Assembly: GCA_017408485.1 (NCBI GenBank)
Contig: JAFQUM010000033.1
Location: 1-64,000, forward strand
DNA length: 64,000 nt
Source of the DNA: Clostridia bacterium
GTDB taxonomy: Bacteria > Bacillota > Clostridia > Oscillospirales > Butyricicoccaceae
Reading direction: 5' to 3'
Below the pieces are notes generated by a model. That model did no database searches and was not told where the DNA came from. It worked only from the letters and a program-made list of their open reading frames with translations. Made by a program: the position numbers and the translations under genes. Positions 8,805 through 16,935 of the stretch are shown piece by piece. How positions within the stretch are numbered: the stretch's first letter is position 1; each line of letters begins with the position of its first letter.

Positions 8805-8932
8805 TATACTAAGTCTCGAAAGGGATCCTCCTTTCATGCAGGGAGATAATCCTTGCACCGTTCATATCTTTATCCCCACAACCCAAGCTCAGGCATCTGT
8901 CGGAATCTTAACGACAGATGCCACTTTTTTTT
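8805..8932 (+). ncRNA. Candidate small RNA with its own promoter and terminator
   Basis: In the 307-bp gap between hpf and the DUF1846 gene, a -10-like TATACT (8805-8810, weak -35) is followed by ~110 nt that fold into small stems (GAAAGG/CCTTTC at 8818-8835; TGCAGG/CCTTGCA at 8837-8857). It ends in an 11-bp stem (GGCATCTGTCG, 8892-8922) with eight T (8925-8932). The T-run makes it a plus-strand terminator, opposite to both flanking genes, so it is not a leader of either. I see no open frame and cannot match it to 6S, SRP RNA or tmRNA. A raiA-motif relation was considered because of the neighbour, but not shown. Confidence 0.4.
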
Positions 8933-8948
8933 GCATTGCAATTTAAAA

Positions 8949-8974
8949 ACCGCTGAAGGATATCCTTCAGCGGT
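8949..8974 (-). terminator. Terminator after the DUF1846 gene
   Basis: A perfect palindrome ACCGCTGAAGGAT ATCCTTCAGCGGT is followed by TTTTTAAAT on the minus strand, directly past the stop at 8981. Confidence 0.8.
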
Positions 8975-8980
8975 CAGCTT

Positions 8981-10465
8981 TTATCCGTGATACAGTTTTT
9001 TAGTCTGATATTTAGGCTCGCAGGTAAGGTTGATTCCCAGCTTGCGATAAATATCCGCATCCACCTGAGAGAGAATGACCGTGCTATGCGCCTCACAACC
9101 GCGCAACTGGGGAAGTGCTTCCATTCCCTTTTTTGCAGACTCTCTCACCGAAGCACTGACCGAAAGTGCTATAAGCACCTCGTCGGAATGGAGGCGGGGG
9201 TTATGATTGCCCAGCATATCTATCTTGAGACTCTGTATAGGCTCGATAACACTGCGGTCTATCATATGTACTTTTTTCTCCATACCCGCAATGCCCTTTA
9301 CTCCGTTGAGCAGTGCCGCCGCGGAGGGACCCAGCAGATCGGAGGTCTTGCCCGTGACGATCTTGCCGTCGGGAAGCTCTATTGCTACCGCAGGCTTGCC
9401 GGTCTCTTCCTCACGCTTTAAGGCGGCTTCGACTACCTTGCGGTCGGAGATGGATATTCCCGCCTGCTTCATTATAAGCTCGATCTTTTCCACCGCAGCT
9501 CCGTCGCTTCTGCCCATGCGTACATCACATTTTGCATTATAGTAACGGCGGATGATCTCCATACGGGAAGCATCGCGGCACACTTCATCATCGCTGATGG
9601 CATAGCCGACCATATTAACGCCCATATCGGTGGGAGATTTATAGGGACATTCACCCATAATGCGCTCAAATATTGCGGACAATACGGGGAAAACCTCAAC
9701 ATCGCGGTTATAGTTGACGGTGGTAATGCCATAGGCTTCAAGATGATAGGGGTCTATCATATTGACATCGTTAAGATCAGCGGTTGCCGCCTCATAAGCC
9801 AAATTAACTGGGTGCTTCAAGGGAAGATTCCATATTGGGAAGGTCTCGAACTTGGCATAGCCCGCTCTGATACCCCGAAGACCCTCGTGGTATATCTGGG
9901 AAAGGCAGGTTGACATTTTTCCGCTTCCCGGACCGGGTGCGGTAACAACCACCAAGGGACGGGTGGTCTCGATATAATCATTCCTGCCAAAGCCTTCGGG
10001 ACTGACTATTTTTTGTATATTGTAAGGATAGCCTTCAATTGCATAATGGATATAGACCTTAACGCCAAGGCGCTCAAGCTTTTGCTTGAATGCCAACGCC
10101 GAGCACTGACCCTTGAACTGAGTAAGTACAACACTGCCCACATAAAGACCGATGCCGCGGAATGCGTCTATAAGGCGAAGTACATCGGCATCATAGGTAA
10201 TGCCCAAGTCGCCGCGCATCTTGTTTTTTTCTATATCACCTGCGTTGATAACGATCACTATCTCAGCCTTGTCTGAAAGGCTCTTGAGCATTTGAACCTT
10301 GGTATCGGGCTTAAAGCCTACAAGGACACGGGATGCGTGATAGTCGTCAAAAAGCTTGCCGCCAAACTCCAAATAGAGCTTGCCGCCAAACTTGCCGATG
10401 GCGCGATTAATACCCTCGGTCTGTTTTTCAATGTAAAGATCGTTATTAAATCCGATTTTTTTCAC
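8981..10465 (-). CDS. DUF1846 domain-containing protein
   Basis: 494 residues, the usual length for this conserved family and nearly all one domain. Recognisable blocks are MKKIGFNNDLYIEKQ at the start, IVINAGDIEKNKMRGDLGITYD, APGPGSGKMSTCLSQIYHE (a P-loop-like glycine-rich segment near residue 175), and DMGVNMVGYAISDD. The family is cytosolic and has solved structures, but no agreed activity that I can state. The start has a GGAGG-type site. The gene is a single unit: a terminator precedes it (10528-10555) and one follows it. Confidence 0.85.
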   Translation of the reverse strand: MKKIGFNNDLYIEKQTEGINRAIGKFGGKLYLEFGGKLFDDYHASRVLVGFKPDTKVQMLKSLSDKAEIVIVINAGDIEKNKMRGDLGITYDADVLRLIDAFRGIGLYVGSVVLTQFKGQCSALAFKQKLERLGVKVYIHYAIEGYPYNIQKIVSPEGFGRNDYIETTRPLVVVTAPGPGSGKMSTCLSQIYHEGLRGIRAGYAKFETFPIWNLPLKHPVNLAYEAATADLNDVNMIDPYHLEAYGITTVNYNRDVEVFPVLSAIFERIMGECPYKSPTDMGVNMVGYAISDDEVCRDASRMEIIRRYYNAKCDVRMGRSDGAAVEKIELIMKQAGISISDRKVVEAALKREEETGKPAVAIELPDGKIVTGKTSDLLGPSAAALLNGVKGIAGMEKKVHMIDRSVIEPIQSLKIDMLGNHNPRLHSDEVLIALSVSASVRESAKKGMEALPQLRGCEAHSTVILSQVDADIYRKLGINLTCEPKYQTKKLYHG

Positions 10466-10527
10466 GCTTATCCCTCCTTGCCCAAATACCCTTTAATTTT
10501 AGCATATAGCAAAGTGTTTTTCAAGGT

Positions 10528-10555
10528 AAAAACCGCTCCAAACAGAGCGGTTTTT
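10528..10555 (-). terminator. Terminator between the NlpC/P60 lipoprotein and the DUF1846 gene
   Basis: AAAAACCGCTC pairs with GAGCGGTTTTT around a 6-nt loop, just past the stop at 10571. Confidence 0.8.
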
Positions 10556-10570
10556 ACGATATTTTTTCGA

Positions 10571-12910
10571 TTATTTAAAAGACAGTGAGGGGCGAAGAAC
10601 AACAAAGGAGTTTGCCGCCAGCAAGCCTTCCAGCTTATCGGCTGAAGAAGTTGCGGACAGTACTCTTGTTCCTGAAGATGCCATCTCAAACAGTAATCCG
10701 TCGTTAAGGACGAGATAGAGCTTGCAGCCACTGCCCGTGTTATTGGGCGAAGAAACTATGATATCGCCTGCGATGAGCATTTCTTCTCTTACCAACTGAA
10801 CACGCTCGGGTACCGATGTAGTCTTATAGACATATCTGCCGCCGAACAGAGTGCGTACACCCTTGATGAGCATTTTATTACTGCTGATGAGGGTAGCTCT
10901 CTCTCCTGAGCCAACGCTGAATGCGGTCTTGTAAAGGGCTTGATTTGTTGTTAATCCTAAATCAACGCCCAATGCTTTTTCATAGATAGCATCGATGACC
11001 GCAGCCATTTCACCACTCTGACCATTGGCATTGTTAGCGGCATCAATAATTGCCTGCTGCTGTGCCTCGCTCAGTGTGTTGCCAACTCTCGTATCGGTGC
11101 CATAGACCTGAATGCCGTTAACGGTGGTCGTGCCTTCGCCGATAAGTGTTCCCGCCGATACGGAAGAGGATATCTTAACAGTATAGGACACTTCCTTGAC
11201 ACCGTGACCCGCTATTGCAAACTTCCAGCTGAGGGTGTTTCCGCTGACCGAATCACCACCACTGACAAGGGTAGTATTTGCGGCAAGAGTACTCTTCACT
11301 TCAACAGTAACAGGTTCATCATTGGTATTGGTTACCTTGATGGTGTAGGTGATGGTATCGCCCGCATTTGCGGTTACGCCCATAGGATGGGTACTGAGCT
11401 TCTGAGCAACGATTCCCTGCATGCTTGCAAAGCGGGTAATGCTCTTTTGTGGAATACTCTTAATAAGCTGCAGAGGTCTTAATACAGCATATCTTGCTTC
11501 GTTGAGAATATATCTGCTGCTGGTGGATTTGAAGTATGTATCTGCCAAGTTATCGTAGCAAACACTGCCCTTCTTATCATATCCTTCATCGGGTTTGGTA
11601 TAGTTATAGTTTGCACCTGTGCTGTGGATATACTGTCCGTTACCGATATAAAGAATGATATGTCCGCCACTTTCAACGCCATTTTTGCGATGGCGGGTAA
11701 CGATAAGGTCACCGGGAACAAGGATATCCTCGATCTCTTTGCATATCTGATTCTTCTGTGCGGTAGTCAGGCTTGCATCGTACTTTCCGGAGTAGACCAT
11801 AATATCGGTTCGTTCAATAAACTTTTCAGTGTACCAACTAACAATATTATAATCAAAGGCTTCCCAGAAAAGACTGTGTATCCAAGCGGCACAGTTGGTG
11901 TACAATGTATTCTGCTCATTTGCCCGCTCAGGCTCTTGGTTTGCATCGTGAGGAGAACGAAGGGTGGTCTTTCCAACCTCGAAGTTTGTATCGTCGTACT
12001 GTATCCACTTGCCGCGCTTTACATACGCATCGGCGGCGGCGATCAGCACCTGAGCTGCCTTGGAATAAAACTCGCCGTTTACAGTTTTGTCCTCAAGCTT
12101 GATATTGGGGATATCTCCTACCACCAAGGGAGCTTCAACAGTCTCGCTATAGCTATTTCCGCATACGGTGCAGGTATAGGTCATAGTTGTTCCCGAAAGC
12201 TTGCCGCTGTCGTAAGTATGGGTATAAAGCTTGGATATCTCCTCGGTCTTGGTCTCGCCGCAGCCCGTGCAGGTGTATTTTCTCTCTCCTGCCTCTTTGC
12301 AGGTGGCAGTCTTGATCACAACGCCGCTATCATAGGTATGGTTGGAGCTTTTGGGCAGCTTTTGCTCGTACTTTTCTCCGCAAACTGTGCAGGTGTTGGT
12401 AAACACTCCCTCAGCAGAGCAGGTTGCCTTTTTAGTAACAGCTCCCGCATCCCAAGTATGCTTAGCGGTCTTGGCGATGGTCTCGGTCTTAGTCTCACCA
12501 CAGCTTTTGCAGGTAAAAAGCTTTTCACCATCGGCACAGGTGGCTTCCTTGGTGATCTTGCCGTCATCCCAAATATGGGAAGAAAGCTTTGCAATGGGCT
12601 CGGTCTTGGTCTCGCCGCAGGAGCACTCATAGGTCTGCTCTCCCTCTTCCTTGCAGGAAGGCTCGGTTGCCTTGCCCTTTACCCAAGTATGAGTATGTGC
12701 GGGCTGCTGGGGCTCATCGGTATTGCCGGGCTGCTCGGGCTCATCGGGTGTGTCAGGCTCATCGGTATTGCCGGGCTCATCGGGTATATCGGGCGTGTCG
12801 GTTGCATCATTATTATCTGCAGAAGGCTTTTCCTCTTCGCCGCAGGCATAGGCAAATACCAATGTGCAACAGAGAATAAGCAGTAAAATTGTTTTTAATA
12901 TGTTTTTCAT
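10571..12910 (-). CDS. Lipoprotein with CxxCG repeats, NlpC/P60-like domain and DUF11-like repeat
   Basis: 779 residues with a lipoprotein signal (lipobox FAYAC, Cys ~23) and a Pro/Asp/Glu linker. Residues ~73-262 hold five ~37-residue repeats of the form HTW-x-G-x-x-T-x-x-x-TC-x-x-x-G-x-x-x-x-x-C-x-x-CGE, common in surface proteins of gut Firmicutes. Residues ~305-470 look NlpC/P60-like: TNCAAW gives the Cys and GGHIILYIG the His. Residues ~490-600 are an Ig-like DUF11 repeat (TITYTIKVTNTNDEPVTV). Residues ~610-779 repeat the NlpC/P60 plan (GDIIVSSP; FVVLRPS) but lack the Cys and His, so they are probably a non-catalytic copy. The likely role is peptidoglycan hydrolysis or remodelling at the cell surface. 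Upstream is a consensus promoter (12969-12997) and a further structured RNA. Confidence 0.75.
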   Translation of the reverse strand: MKNILKTILLLILCCTLVFAYACGEEEKPSADNNDATDTPDIPDEPGNTDEPDTPDEPEQPGNTDEPQQPAHTHTWVKGKATEPSCKEEGEQTYECSCGETKTEPIAKLSSHIWDDGKITKEATCADGEKLFTCKSCGETKTETIAKTAKHTWDAGAVTKKATCSAEGVFTNTCTVCGEKYEQKLPKSSNHTYDSGVVIKTATCKEAGERKYTCTGCGETKTEEISKLYTHTYDSGKLSGTTMTYTCTVCGNSYSETVEAPLVVGDIPNIKLEDKTVNGEFYSKAAQVLIAAADAYVKRGKWIQYDDTNFEVGKTTLRSPHDANQEPERANEQNTLYTNCAAWIHSLFWEAFDYNIVSWYTEKFIERTDIMVYSGKYDASLTTAQKNQICKEIEDILVPGDLIVTRHRKNGVESGGHIILYIGNGQYIHSTGANYNYTKPDEGYDKKGSVCYDNLADTYFKSTSSRYILNEARYAVLRPLQLIKSIPQKSITRFASMQGIVAQKLSTHPMGVTANAGDTITYTIKVTNTNDEPVTVEVKSTLAANTTLVSGGDSVSGNTLSWKFAIAGHGVKEVSYTVKISSSVSAGTLIGEGTTTVNGIQVYGTDTRVGNTLSEAQQQAIIDAANNANGQSGEMAAVIDAIYEKALGVDLGLTTNQALYKTAFSVGSGERATLISSNKMLIKGVRTLFGGRYVYKTTSVPERVQLVREEMLIAGDIIVSSPNNTGSGCKLYLVLNDGLLFEMASSGTRVLSATSSADKLEGLLAANSFVVLRPSLSFK

Positions 12911-12968
12911 AATAATCCTCCTCGGAACATCAGGGTCCTAATATTTAACGGGTAAAAACCTACATAGA

Positions 12969-12997
12969 ATAATACCATAATCCGACGGCTAATACAA
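12969..12997 (-). promoter_or_regulatory. Promoter of the NlpC/P60 lipoprotein
   Basis: Minus strand: TTGTAT (12992-12997), 17-bp spacer, TATTAT (12969-12974), about 60 bp before the ATG at 12910. Confidence 0.6.
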
Positions 12998-13099
12998 GTT
13001 TTTGCACTGTCCAAAACATAGAAAAACTACTTTTGTTTTTGTGAAGAATCACTAAAACTTGTTAATAATTTGCGATTTGCTTTTCAAACCGCCTTAAAA

Positions 13100-13239
13100 T
13101 ATCCCTAAAACGGGAACAGCACCCGTCCCCTAATGGAAACGAGCGCTGCTCTCGTGAGTATGAGAAAAACAACTGGCAAATATTAGAGAAGATTTATCTT
13201 CTATGATGAGAGTATAACAAAAAGAAAAACAAATTGCAA
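13100..13239 (-). ncRNA. Candidate RNA element with complementary hairpin loops
   Basis: This lies in the 419-bp gap 12911-13329. A minus-strand promoter, TTGCAA (13234-13239), 17 bp, TATACT (13211-13216), would start RNA near 13204. The RNA contains ACGAG-[AGCAGCG]-CTCGT (13155-13139) and ACGGG-[TGCTGTT]-CCCGT (13126-13110): two 5-bp stems with 7-nt loops. The loops are complementary over all seven positions (five Watson-Crick, two G-U), and the G-U pairs exist only on this strand. A further stem, AGAAGAT/ATCTTCT, lies at 13187-13202. No clear terminator follows, so it is either a separate RNA or a distal leader of the lipoprotein gene. Confidence 0.4.
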
Positions 13240-13286
13240 TAGGTTTTTAAAATTTTCTTAATATTTTTTTAATAATTTATTCGACA

Positions 13287-13313
13287 AAAAATCCACCCAA
13301 AATGGGTGGATTT
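13287..13313 (-). terminator. Terminator after yjbQ
   Basis: AAAATCCACCCA pairs with TGGGTGGATTTT around AAA, followed on the minus strand by a T-run. Confidence 0.8.
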
Positions 13314-13329
13314 TGATTTGTTTTTTAAC

Positions 13330-13950
13330 TTAGCGCTTCTTCCACTCGTCGTACTGTTCCATATAAGCCTTTTCAGCTTCGGGGAACTTACGGAGAGTAT
13401 TGATGACCTGACCGCCGTTGTACTTACGATCGTTGACGTCCTCGGTGGTTCCCATAACAGTGATGTTAGCCTGACGGCGACGTGCACGTACATGGTCCCA
13501 GTCGATGAAGTAGATGTGAGCGAACTCGCCGCCATCCAGCTTGCCATCCTTGATGGTCATTGTTTCGCTTCTGCCAAAGAATACAGAACGGAGGTGACCG
13601 TCGGTGTTCATAGAAGTGAAGTTACCGGGCTCGTTGACATAGCGACCGAACTGTGCGTGGACGGGGCCGGGATGACGATAATCGCCCTCGTTGGTGTAGT
13701 CGGGGATCATCTTGCGCATAATGTCGAGAAGATCGTGCTGCAGATACTCCAGATCGAAGGTATCGAAGTCATGGGAGCACTCCTGAACCATAACGGAGCA
13801 GGTGGTGTGGTGGGAAACGATTGCAACAGTACCGTTCTTAACACCGGACTCTTCAACGATCTTCATAACATCGGTGGAGATGTCGTGGAAAGTGGGGATC
13901 CAGCCGCGTGACTGAAGCTCAAGCTCTTTTTGGAAAACTTTGAATTCCAT
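13330..13950 (-). CDS. YjbQ family protein (UPF0047; secondary thiamine-phosphate synthase-type)
   Basis: 206 residues, longer than the ~140-residue core family. Motifs are IVSHHTTCSVMVQE (metal or phosphate site), DYRHPGPVHAQFGRYV, and DGKLDGGEFAHIYFIDWDHVRARRR, matching the signature GxWQ/IxFxExDGPR region of the family. Some members have weak thiamine-phosphate synthase activity; the physiological role is unsettled. AGGAGG lies upstream of ATG 13950. It follows the TIM-like isomerase by 24 bp in the same direction, so they form one operon. The C-terminal ~30 residues (FPEAEKAYMEQYDEWKKR) are a charged extension. Confidence 0.8.
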   Translation of the reverse strand: MEFKVFQKELELQSRGWIPTFHDISTDVMKIVEESGVKNGTVAIVSHHTTCSVMVQECSHDFDTFDLEYLQHDLLDIMRKMIPDYTNEGDYRHPGPVHAQFGRYVNEPGNFTSMNTDGHLRSVFFGRSETMTIKDGKLDGGEFAHIYFIDWDHVRARRRQANITVMGTTEDVNDRKYNGGQVINTLRKFPEAEKAYMEQYDEWKKR

Positions 13951-13974
13951 AATGTATTTCCTCCTGAAATATAA

Positions 13975-14676
13975 TTATTTATTTCTCTCGTCGTAAGCCT
14001 TGCGGCAAGCGGCGATCATTTCATTGACCATAGCTGCTCTGTCGGCTGCCTTTGCAACACCGCTGGAAGAACCGGTTGCATCTGCGCCTGCAATGATGGT
14101 GTTGTAAACATCCTGACCGTTTGCGATGCCTGCGGCGGTAAGAACAAGGATATCCTCGTTGACACCCTTTACGCACTTGGTAGCAGCCTCAACATACTCG
14201 GGACCTACACTGACACCTGTTCCGATAAGCTCGGAGGGCTCTGCAACGATGATGTCGGGGGTAAGGGTTGCGATCTTGCTTGCATCTGCCATAGAGTCAG
14301 CGCAAACGATGGTGGTCAAGCCAACCTCTTCAGCGCGCTTGATGGTAGCGGCAAGTGTATCAAAATCAAGGGGCTTTTCAACATGGTTGAGCATAACACC
14401 CTCTGCACCTGCGGCAACAAGGGACTCGGGCAGAATGTCTGCCAGACCGCGACCGACGGGGATGGGATCCATATGAGGAGCAAAGACGTGGATACGCTTT
14501 GTATTTTCTTTAACGCGGCGAATATCAACTACGGGGCAGGTAAAGATGATATCTACATCATATTTTTCAGAAGCAAGGTCTGCTGCCTTTGCCAGATCGA
14601 GAATGTCATCACCAAAGAGATAGGACTTGGGGCCTATTTCAAAAAAGGGTGCTTTGATCTTATTAGCCTTATTCAT
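13975..14676 (-). CDS. Triose-phosphate isomerase-like TIM-barrel isomerase
   Basis: 233 residues from ATG 14676 (GGGAGGA upstream); the longer frame to 14751 has no ribosome site and crosses the promoter. The signature IVAEPSELIGTG corresponds to the catalytic-Glu loop of triose-phosphate isomerase, in the short form seen in archaeal TIM, and VMLNHVEKP contains the electrophile-type His. The C-terminal ADATGSSSGVAKA is the phosphate-binding segment. Since glycolytic TIM of Clostridia is usually in the gap-pgk cluster and resembles the bacterial form, this copy is more likely an isomerase for another phosphorylated ketose (for example tetrulose or pentulose phosphate), together with the divergent SIS protein. 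That substrate is inference. Confidence 0.7.
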   Translation of the reverse strand: MNKANKIKAPFFEIGPKSYLFGDDILDLAKAADLASEKYDVDIIFTCPVVDIRRVKENTKRIHVFAPHMDPIPVGRGLADILPESLVAAGAEGVMLNHVEKPLDFDTLAATIKRAEEVGLTTIVCADSMADASKIATLTPDIIVAEPSELIGTGVSVGPEYVEAATKCVKGVNEDILVLTAAGIANGQDVYNTIIAGADATGSSSGVAKAADRAAMVNEMIAACRKAYDERNK

Positions 14677-14709
14677 AATTATCCTCCCAAATGTGGTTAT
14701 ATCATATTT

Positions 14710-14738
14710 ATTATAGTTTGATTTGTTAAATAAGTCAA
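14710..14738 (-). promoter_or_regulatory. Promoter of the TIM-like/yjbQ operon
   Basis: Minus strand TTGACT (14733-14738), 17 bp, TATAAT (14710-14715): near consensus, 34 bp before ATG 14676. Confidence 0.8.
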
Positions 14739-14769
14739 CAAATAGCGTCATATTTTTTGCCGTATAATG

Positions 14770-14798
14770 TTGATTTTCTTGACTTTTTAATGTATGAT
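14770..14798 (+). promoter_or_regulatory. Promoter of the SIS-domain gene
   Basis: Plus strand TTGATT (14770-14775), 17 bp, TATGAT (14793-14798). Transcription would start near 14805, which rules out the upstream in-frame starts and supports ATG 14829. Its -35 lies 32 bp from the divergent promoter's -35, so one regulator could control both. Confidence 0.75.
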
Positions 14799-14828
14799 AT
14801 TGCTATGCGAAAGGAGTTTGATGACTTT

Positions 14829-15425
14829 ATGAACGAACAGGCAAAAAACTATGCCGCACAGGCATTTGAAATTGAAGCTAATGATGTAAGAGCTACTTGG
14901 GAGCATATGGACAAAGAGGCATTTGCCAAGGCAGTTGATGCCCTTGCCAAGGCTGAGCGTATTGCTGCCGCAGGCTGCGGACATACCGGTATCGCTTGCC
15001 AGCACTTTGCACATTTGATGTGTTGCATCGAGCGTCCCGCACGCTTTATCTCCCCTGCTGAAGCCGTACACGGCGCAACCGGATATATTCAGAAGGGCGA
15101 TGTTCTTCTGCTTGCTTCCCGCGGCGGAAAGACTGCTGAACTGCTGCCCATTATGGACATTGCTCGCGGCAAGGGCGCGATTATTATCTCTGTTACCGAA
15201 AATCTGTCCTCCCCCTTGGCTCAGGGCGCTGACATCGTTCTGCCTATGAAGATAACCAAGGAGACCGACAAATACAATAGTCAGGGCACAACCAGCTTCA
15301 TTGTTACCAATGCTATTTTTGATGCTCTGCAAGCTGCCCTTATTGAAGAGACCGGCTATCGCAACGAGCAGTTTGCCGTTATTCATCCCGGCGGTGCAGT
15401 TGGCGAAAGACTTAACAAGAAATAA
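14829..15425 (+). CDS. SIS-domain sugar-phosphate isomerase-like protein
   Basis: 198 residues from ATG 14829 with AAGGAG at 14811-14816; the promoter position excludes earlier starts. A single SIS domain fills the protein: AAGCGHTGIACQHFAHL (nucleotide-like phosphosugar loop) near residue 45, LLASRGGKTAELL (the usual SNSGxTxE Ser-rich loop) near 95, and VIHPGGAVGERL at the end, as in KdsD/GutQ-type arabinose-phosphate isomerases but without CBS domains. It is divergent from the TIM-like gene and shares a compact promoter region, which points to a common pathway of phosphosugar isomerisation. The exact substrate is unknown. Confidence 0.8.
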   Translation: MNEQAKNYAAQAFEIEANDVRATWEHMDKEAFAKAVDALAKAERIAAAGCGHTGIACQHFAHLMCCIERPARFISPAEAVHGATGYIQKGDVLLLASRGGKTAELLPIMDIARGKGAIIISVTENLSSPLAQGADIVLPMKITKETDKYNSQGTTSFIVTNAIFDALQAALIEETGYRNEQFAVIHPGGAVGERLNKK

Positions 15426-15445
15426 GATAAACAATACATAACATA

Positions 15446-15473
15446 AAAAGAGCAGGTGAAAACCTGCTCTTTT
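15446..15473. terminator. Bidirectional terminator between SIS and M20 genes
   Basis: AAAAGAGCAGGT GAAA ACCTGCTCTTTT lies between two convergent stop codons and has T-tracts on both strands. Confidence 0.85.
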
Positions 15474-15499
15474 ATTATGCTATTCTATTGATTTAATGC

Positions 15500-16909
15500 T
15501 TACCACTGCTCCATTTCGTCAAGGGCAAGCATTGCGCGGGCGTATATCTTCATTGCATTCTGCAGACGGAAGACAGATACCAATTCATCCTTGCCGTGAG
15601 CACCGCCGCGATCTGCGGGGAATCCCTCGGGACGGAAGCAACCGCTCATTCCGTAAACATAAGCATTAGGAAGTCGGTGAGCGTATGTACCGCCGCCTAC
15701 CGTATAAGGCTTTTGATCCCAACCTGTTATACTGTTAGCAATTTCGGTAAGCTTAAGAACTACCTCGGTATCGCAAGGATTGAGATAGGGATTTACACCT
15801 CGGTTGGCGCGGGACACCTCAAAGCCGTTGTCCGCACTGACACGAGCCATACGCTCGACTATCTCATCAAAGGTTATTTCGATGGGGTAGCGGATATTGA
15901 TGCAGATCTCCGCCTTGCCGTCCTGCATAATTACATCTTTTGTGGCGAGGGTAAGATCACCCGTTACACCGCCGCCGCTCTTGACACCGAATATTTCGCC
16001 CTCAACATCAAGGGAAATACGGCGCAAAAACTCCACCATCTTTTTATCCTCTTCGCAGAGCAGACCGCTTTGCAGCAAGCCCTTTGTAATAAGGGTGATC
16101 ATATTACCGTTGGGGTCGGGGTGTGCAAGGTGCTTGGGGGCGGACTCTGCAGTGATGGTGACCTTTTCACCGCACTCAACTGTACAATCTGTAAGCTCGG
16201 GGCACTGCTTTGCATTGACGATTGCTACCGCTCTGCCGGGAGATTCGGGCAGACCTGCGTTTATTTCAACACCTGAGAAGGGCTTCTTTGCGCGAAGCCA
16301 AATATACATTCCGCCCTTTCCGCCGTAACCCATAGGAAAGCCACCATCTGGAACGAGAGAAAGCTTGGGACATTTATAGAGATTTACAAAGCCCTTTGCA
16401 TCATCGTTACCGGGAACACCGATCATATCCCCCATTCCAGTTTCTTCGTTGCTTCCCACATACATTGCGGGAATATAATTGAGCTTGATACCCAATTGCT
16501 TGAATATCTGCAGAATACGCAGTGTCGCTACAAGCTGACCCTTGTTATCGGTAGCGCCGCGGCCAATGACTCTGCCTTTATACTCAACGGCATTATAAGG
16601 CTCAAAATCCCAGCCGTCACCCTCGGGCACAACATCACCATGGATCCAGATGCCAAGATCAATATCACCCTCATCAAGAGCAAGGCTGACAACGCCTGTA
16701 TCCTTATATTCGCGGGGGATAAGTCCCCTCTCCTCACCTATTTCAAGAACTCGGTCAAGCACCTTTTTGGGGCCTTCACCAAAGGGTGCTCCGGGCAGGG
16801 GTTCTCCTCTGACACTCTTGATATTGACAAGCTCGATAACATCCTTGACTATATTGTCATAGTCAGCATCAACAAGCTCGTCGATCTTTTTAATAAGTTC
16901 AGTGTTCAT
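15500..16909 (-). CDS. M20 family dipeptidase (PepV/Sapep-like)
   Basis: 469 residues from ATG 16909 (GAGAGGA upstream; the ATG two codons earlier is too close to that site). Metal-binding motifs of clan MH are present: IHGDVVPEGDGW (His and Asp context), RGATDNKGQ (bridging Asp), and SNEETGMGD (catalytic Glu and metal Glu). The lid domain lies between ~190 and 330; the terminal His is in RGGAHGKDE. Length and motifs fit PepV-type Xaa dipeptidases, which cut dipeptides in the cytosol. It is the last gene of an operon with three D-aminoacylases and MmgE/PrpD, suggesting it handles dipeptides released by, or related to, N-acyl-amino acid substrates. Confidence 0.85.
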   Translation of the reverse strand: MNTELIKKIDELVDADYDNIVKDVIELVNIKSVRGEPLPGAPFGEGPKKVLDRVLEIGEERGLIPREYKDTGVVSLALDEGDIDLGIWIHGDVVPEGDGWDFEPYNAVEYKGRVIGRGATDNKGQLVATLRILQIFKQLGIKLNYIPAMYVGSNEETGMGDMIGVPGNDDAKGFVNLYKCPKLSLVPDGGFPMGYGGKGGMYIWLRAKKPFSGVEINAGLPESPGRAVAIVNAKQCPELTDCTVECGEKVTITAESAPKHLAHPDPNGNMITLITKGLLQSGLLCEEDKKMVEFLRRISLDVEGEIFGVKSGGGVTGDLTLATKDVIMQDGKAEICINIRYPIEITFDEIVERMARVSADNGFEVSRANRGVNPYLNPCDTEVVLKLTEIANSITGWDQKPYTVGGGTYAHRLPNAYVYGMSGCFRPEGFPADRGGAHGKDELVSVFRLQNAMKIYARAMLALDEMEQW

Positions 16910-16935
16910 TCTCATTTCCTCTCATTTCTATGCTT

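Noticed and set aside
12160..12690. CxxC repeats read as DNA-binding zinc fingers
   Set aside because: They follow a lipoprotein signal and acidic linker, so the region is extracellular; the repeat type is common in surface proteins.
11624..12886. 420-codon open frame antisense to the NlpC/P60 lipoprotein
   Set aside because: Leu/Gly-rich hydrophobic run is the reverse of the CxxCG repeats and acidic linker; no ribosome site.
14757..14828. Upstream in-frame starts of the SIS gene (14757, 14805)
   Set aside because: They overlap the promoter and predicted transcription start; ATG 14829 has AAGGAG upstream.
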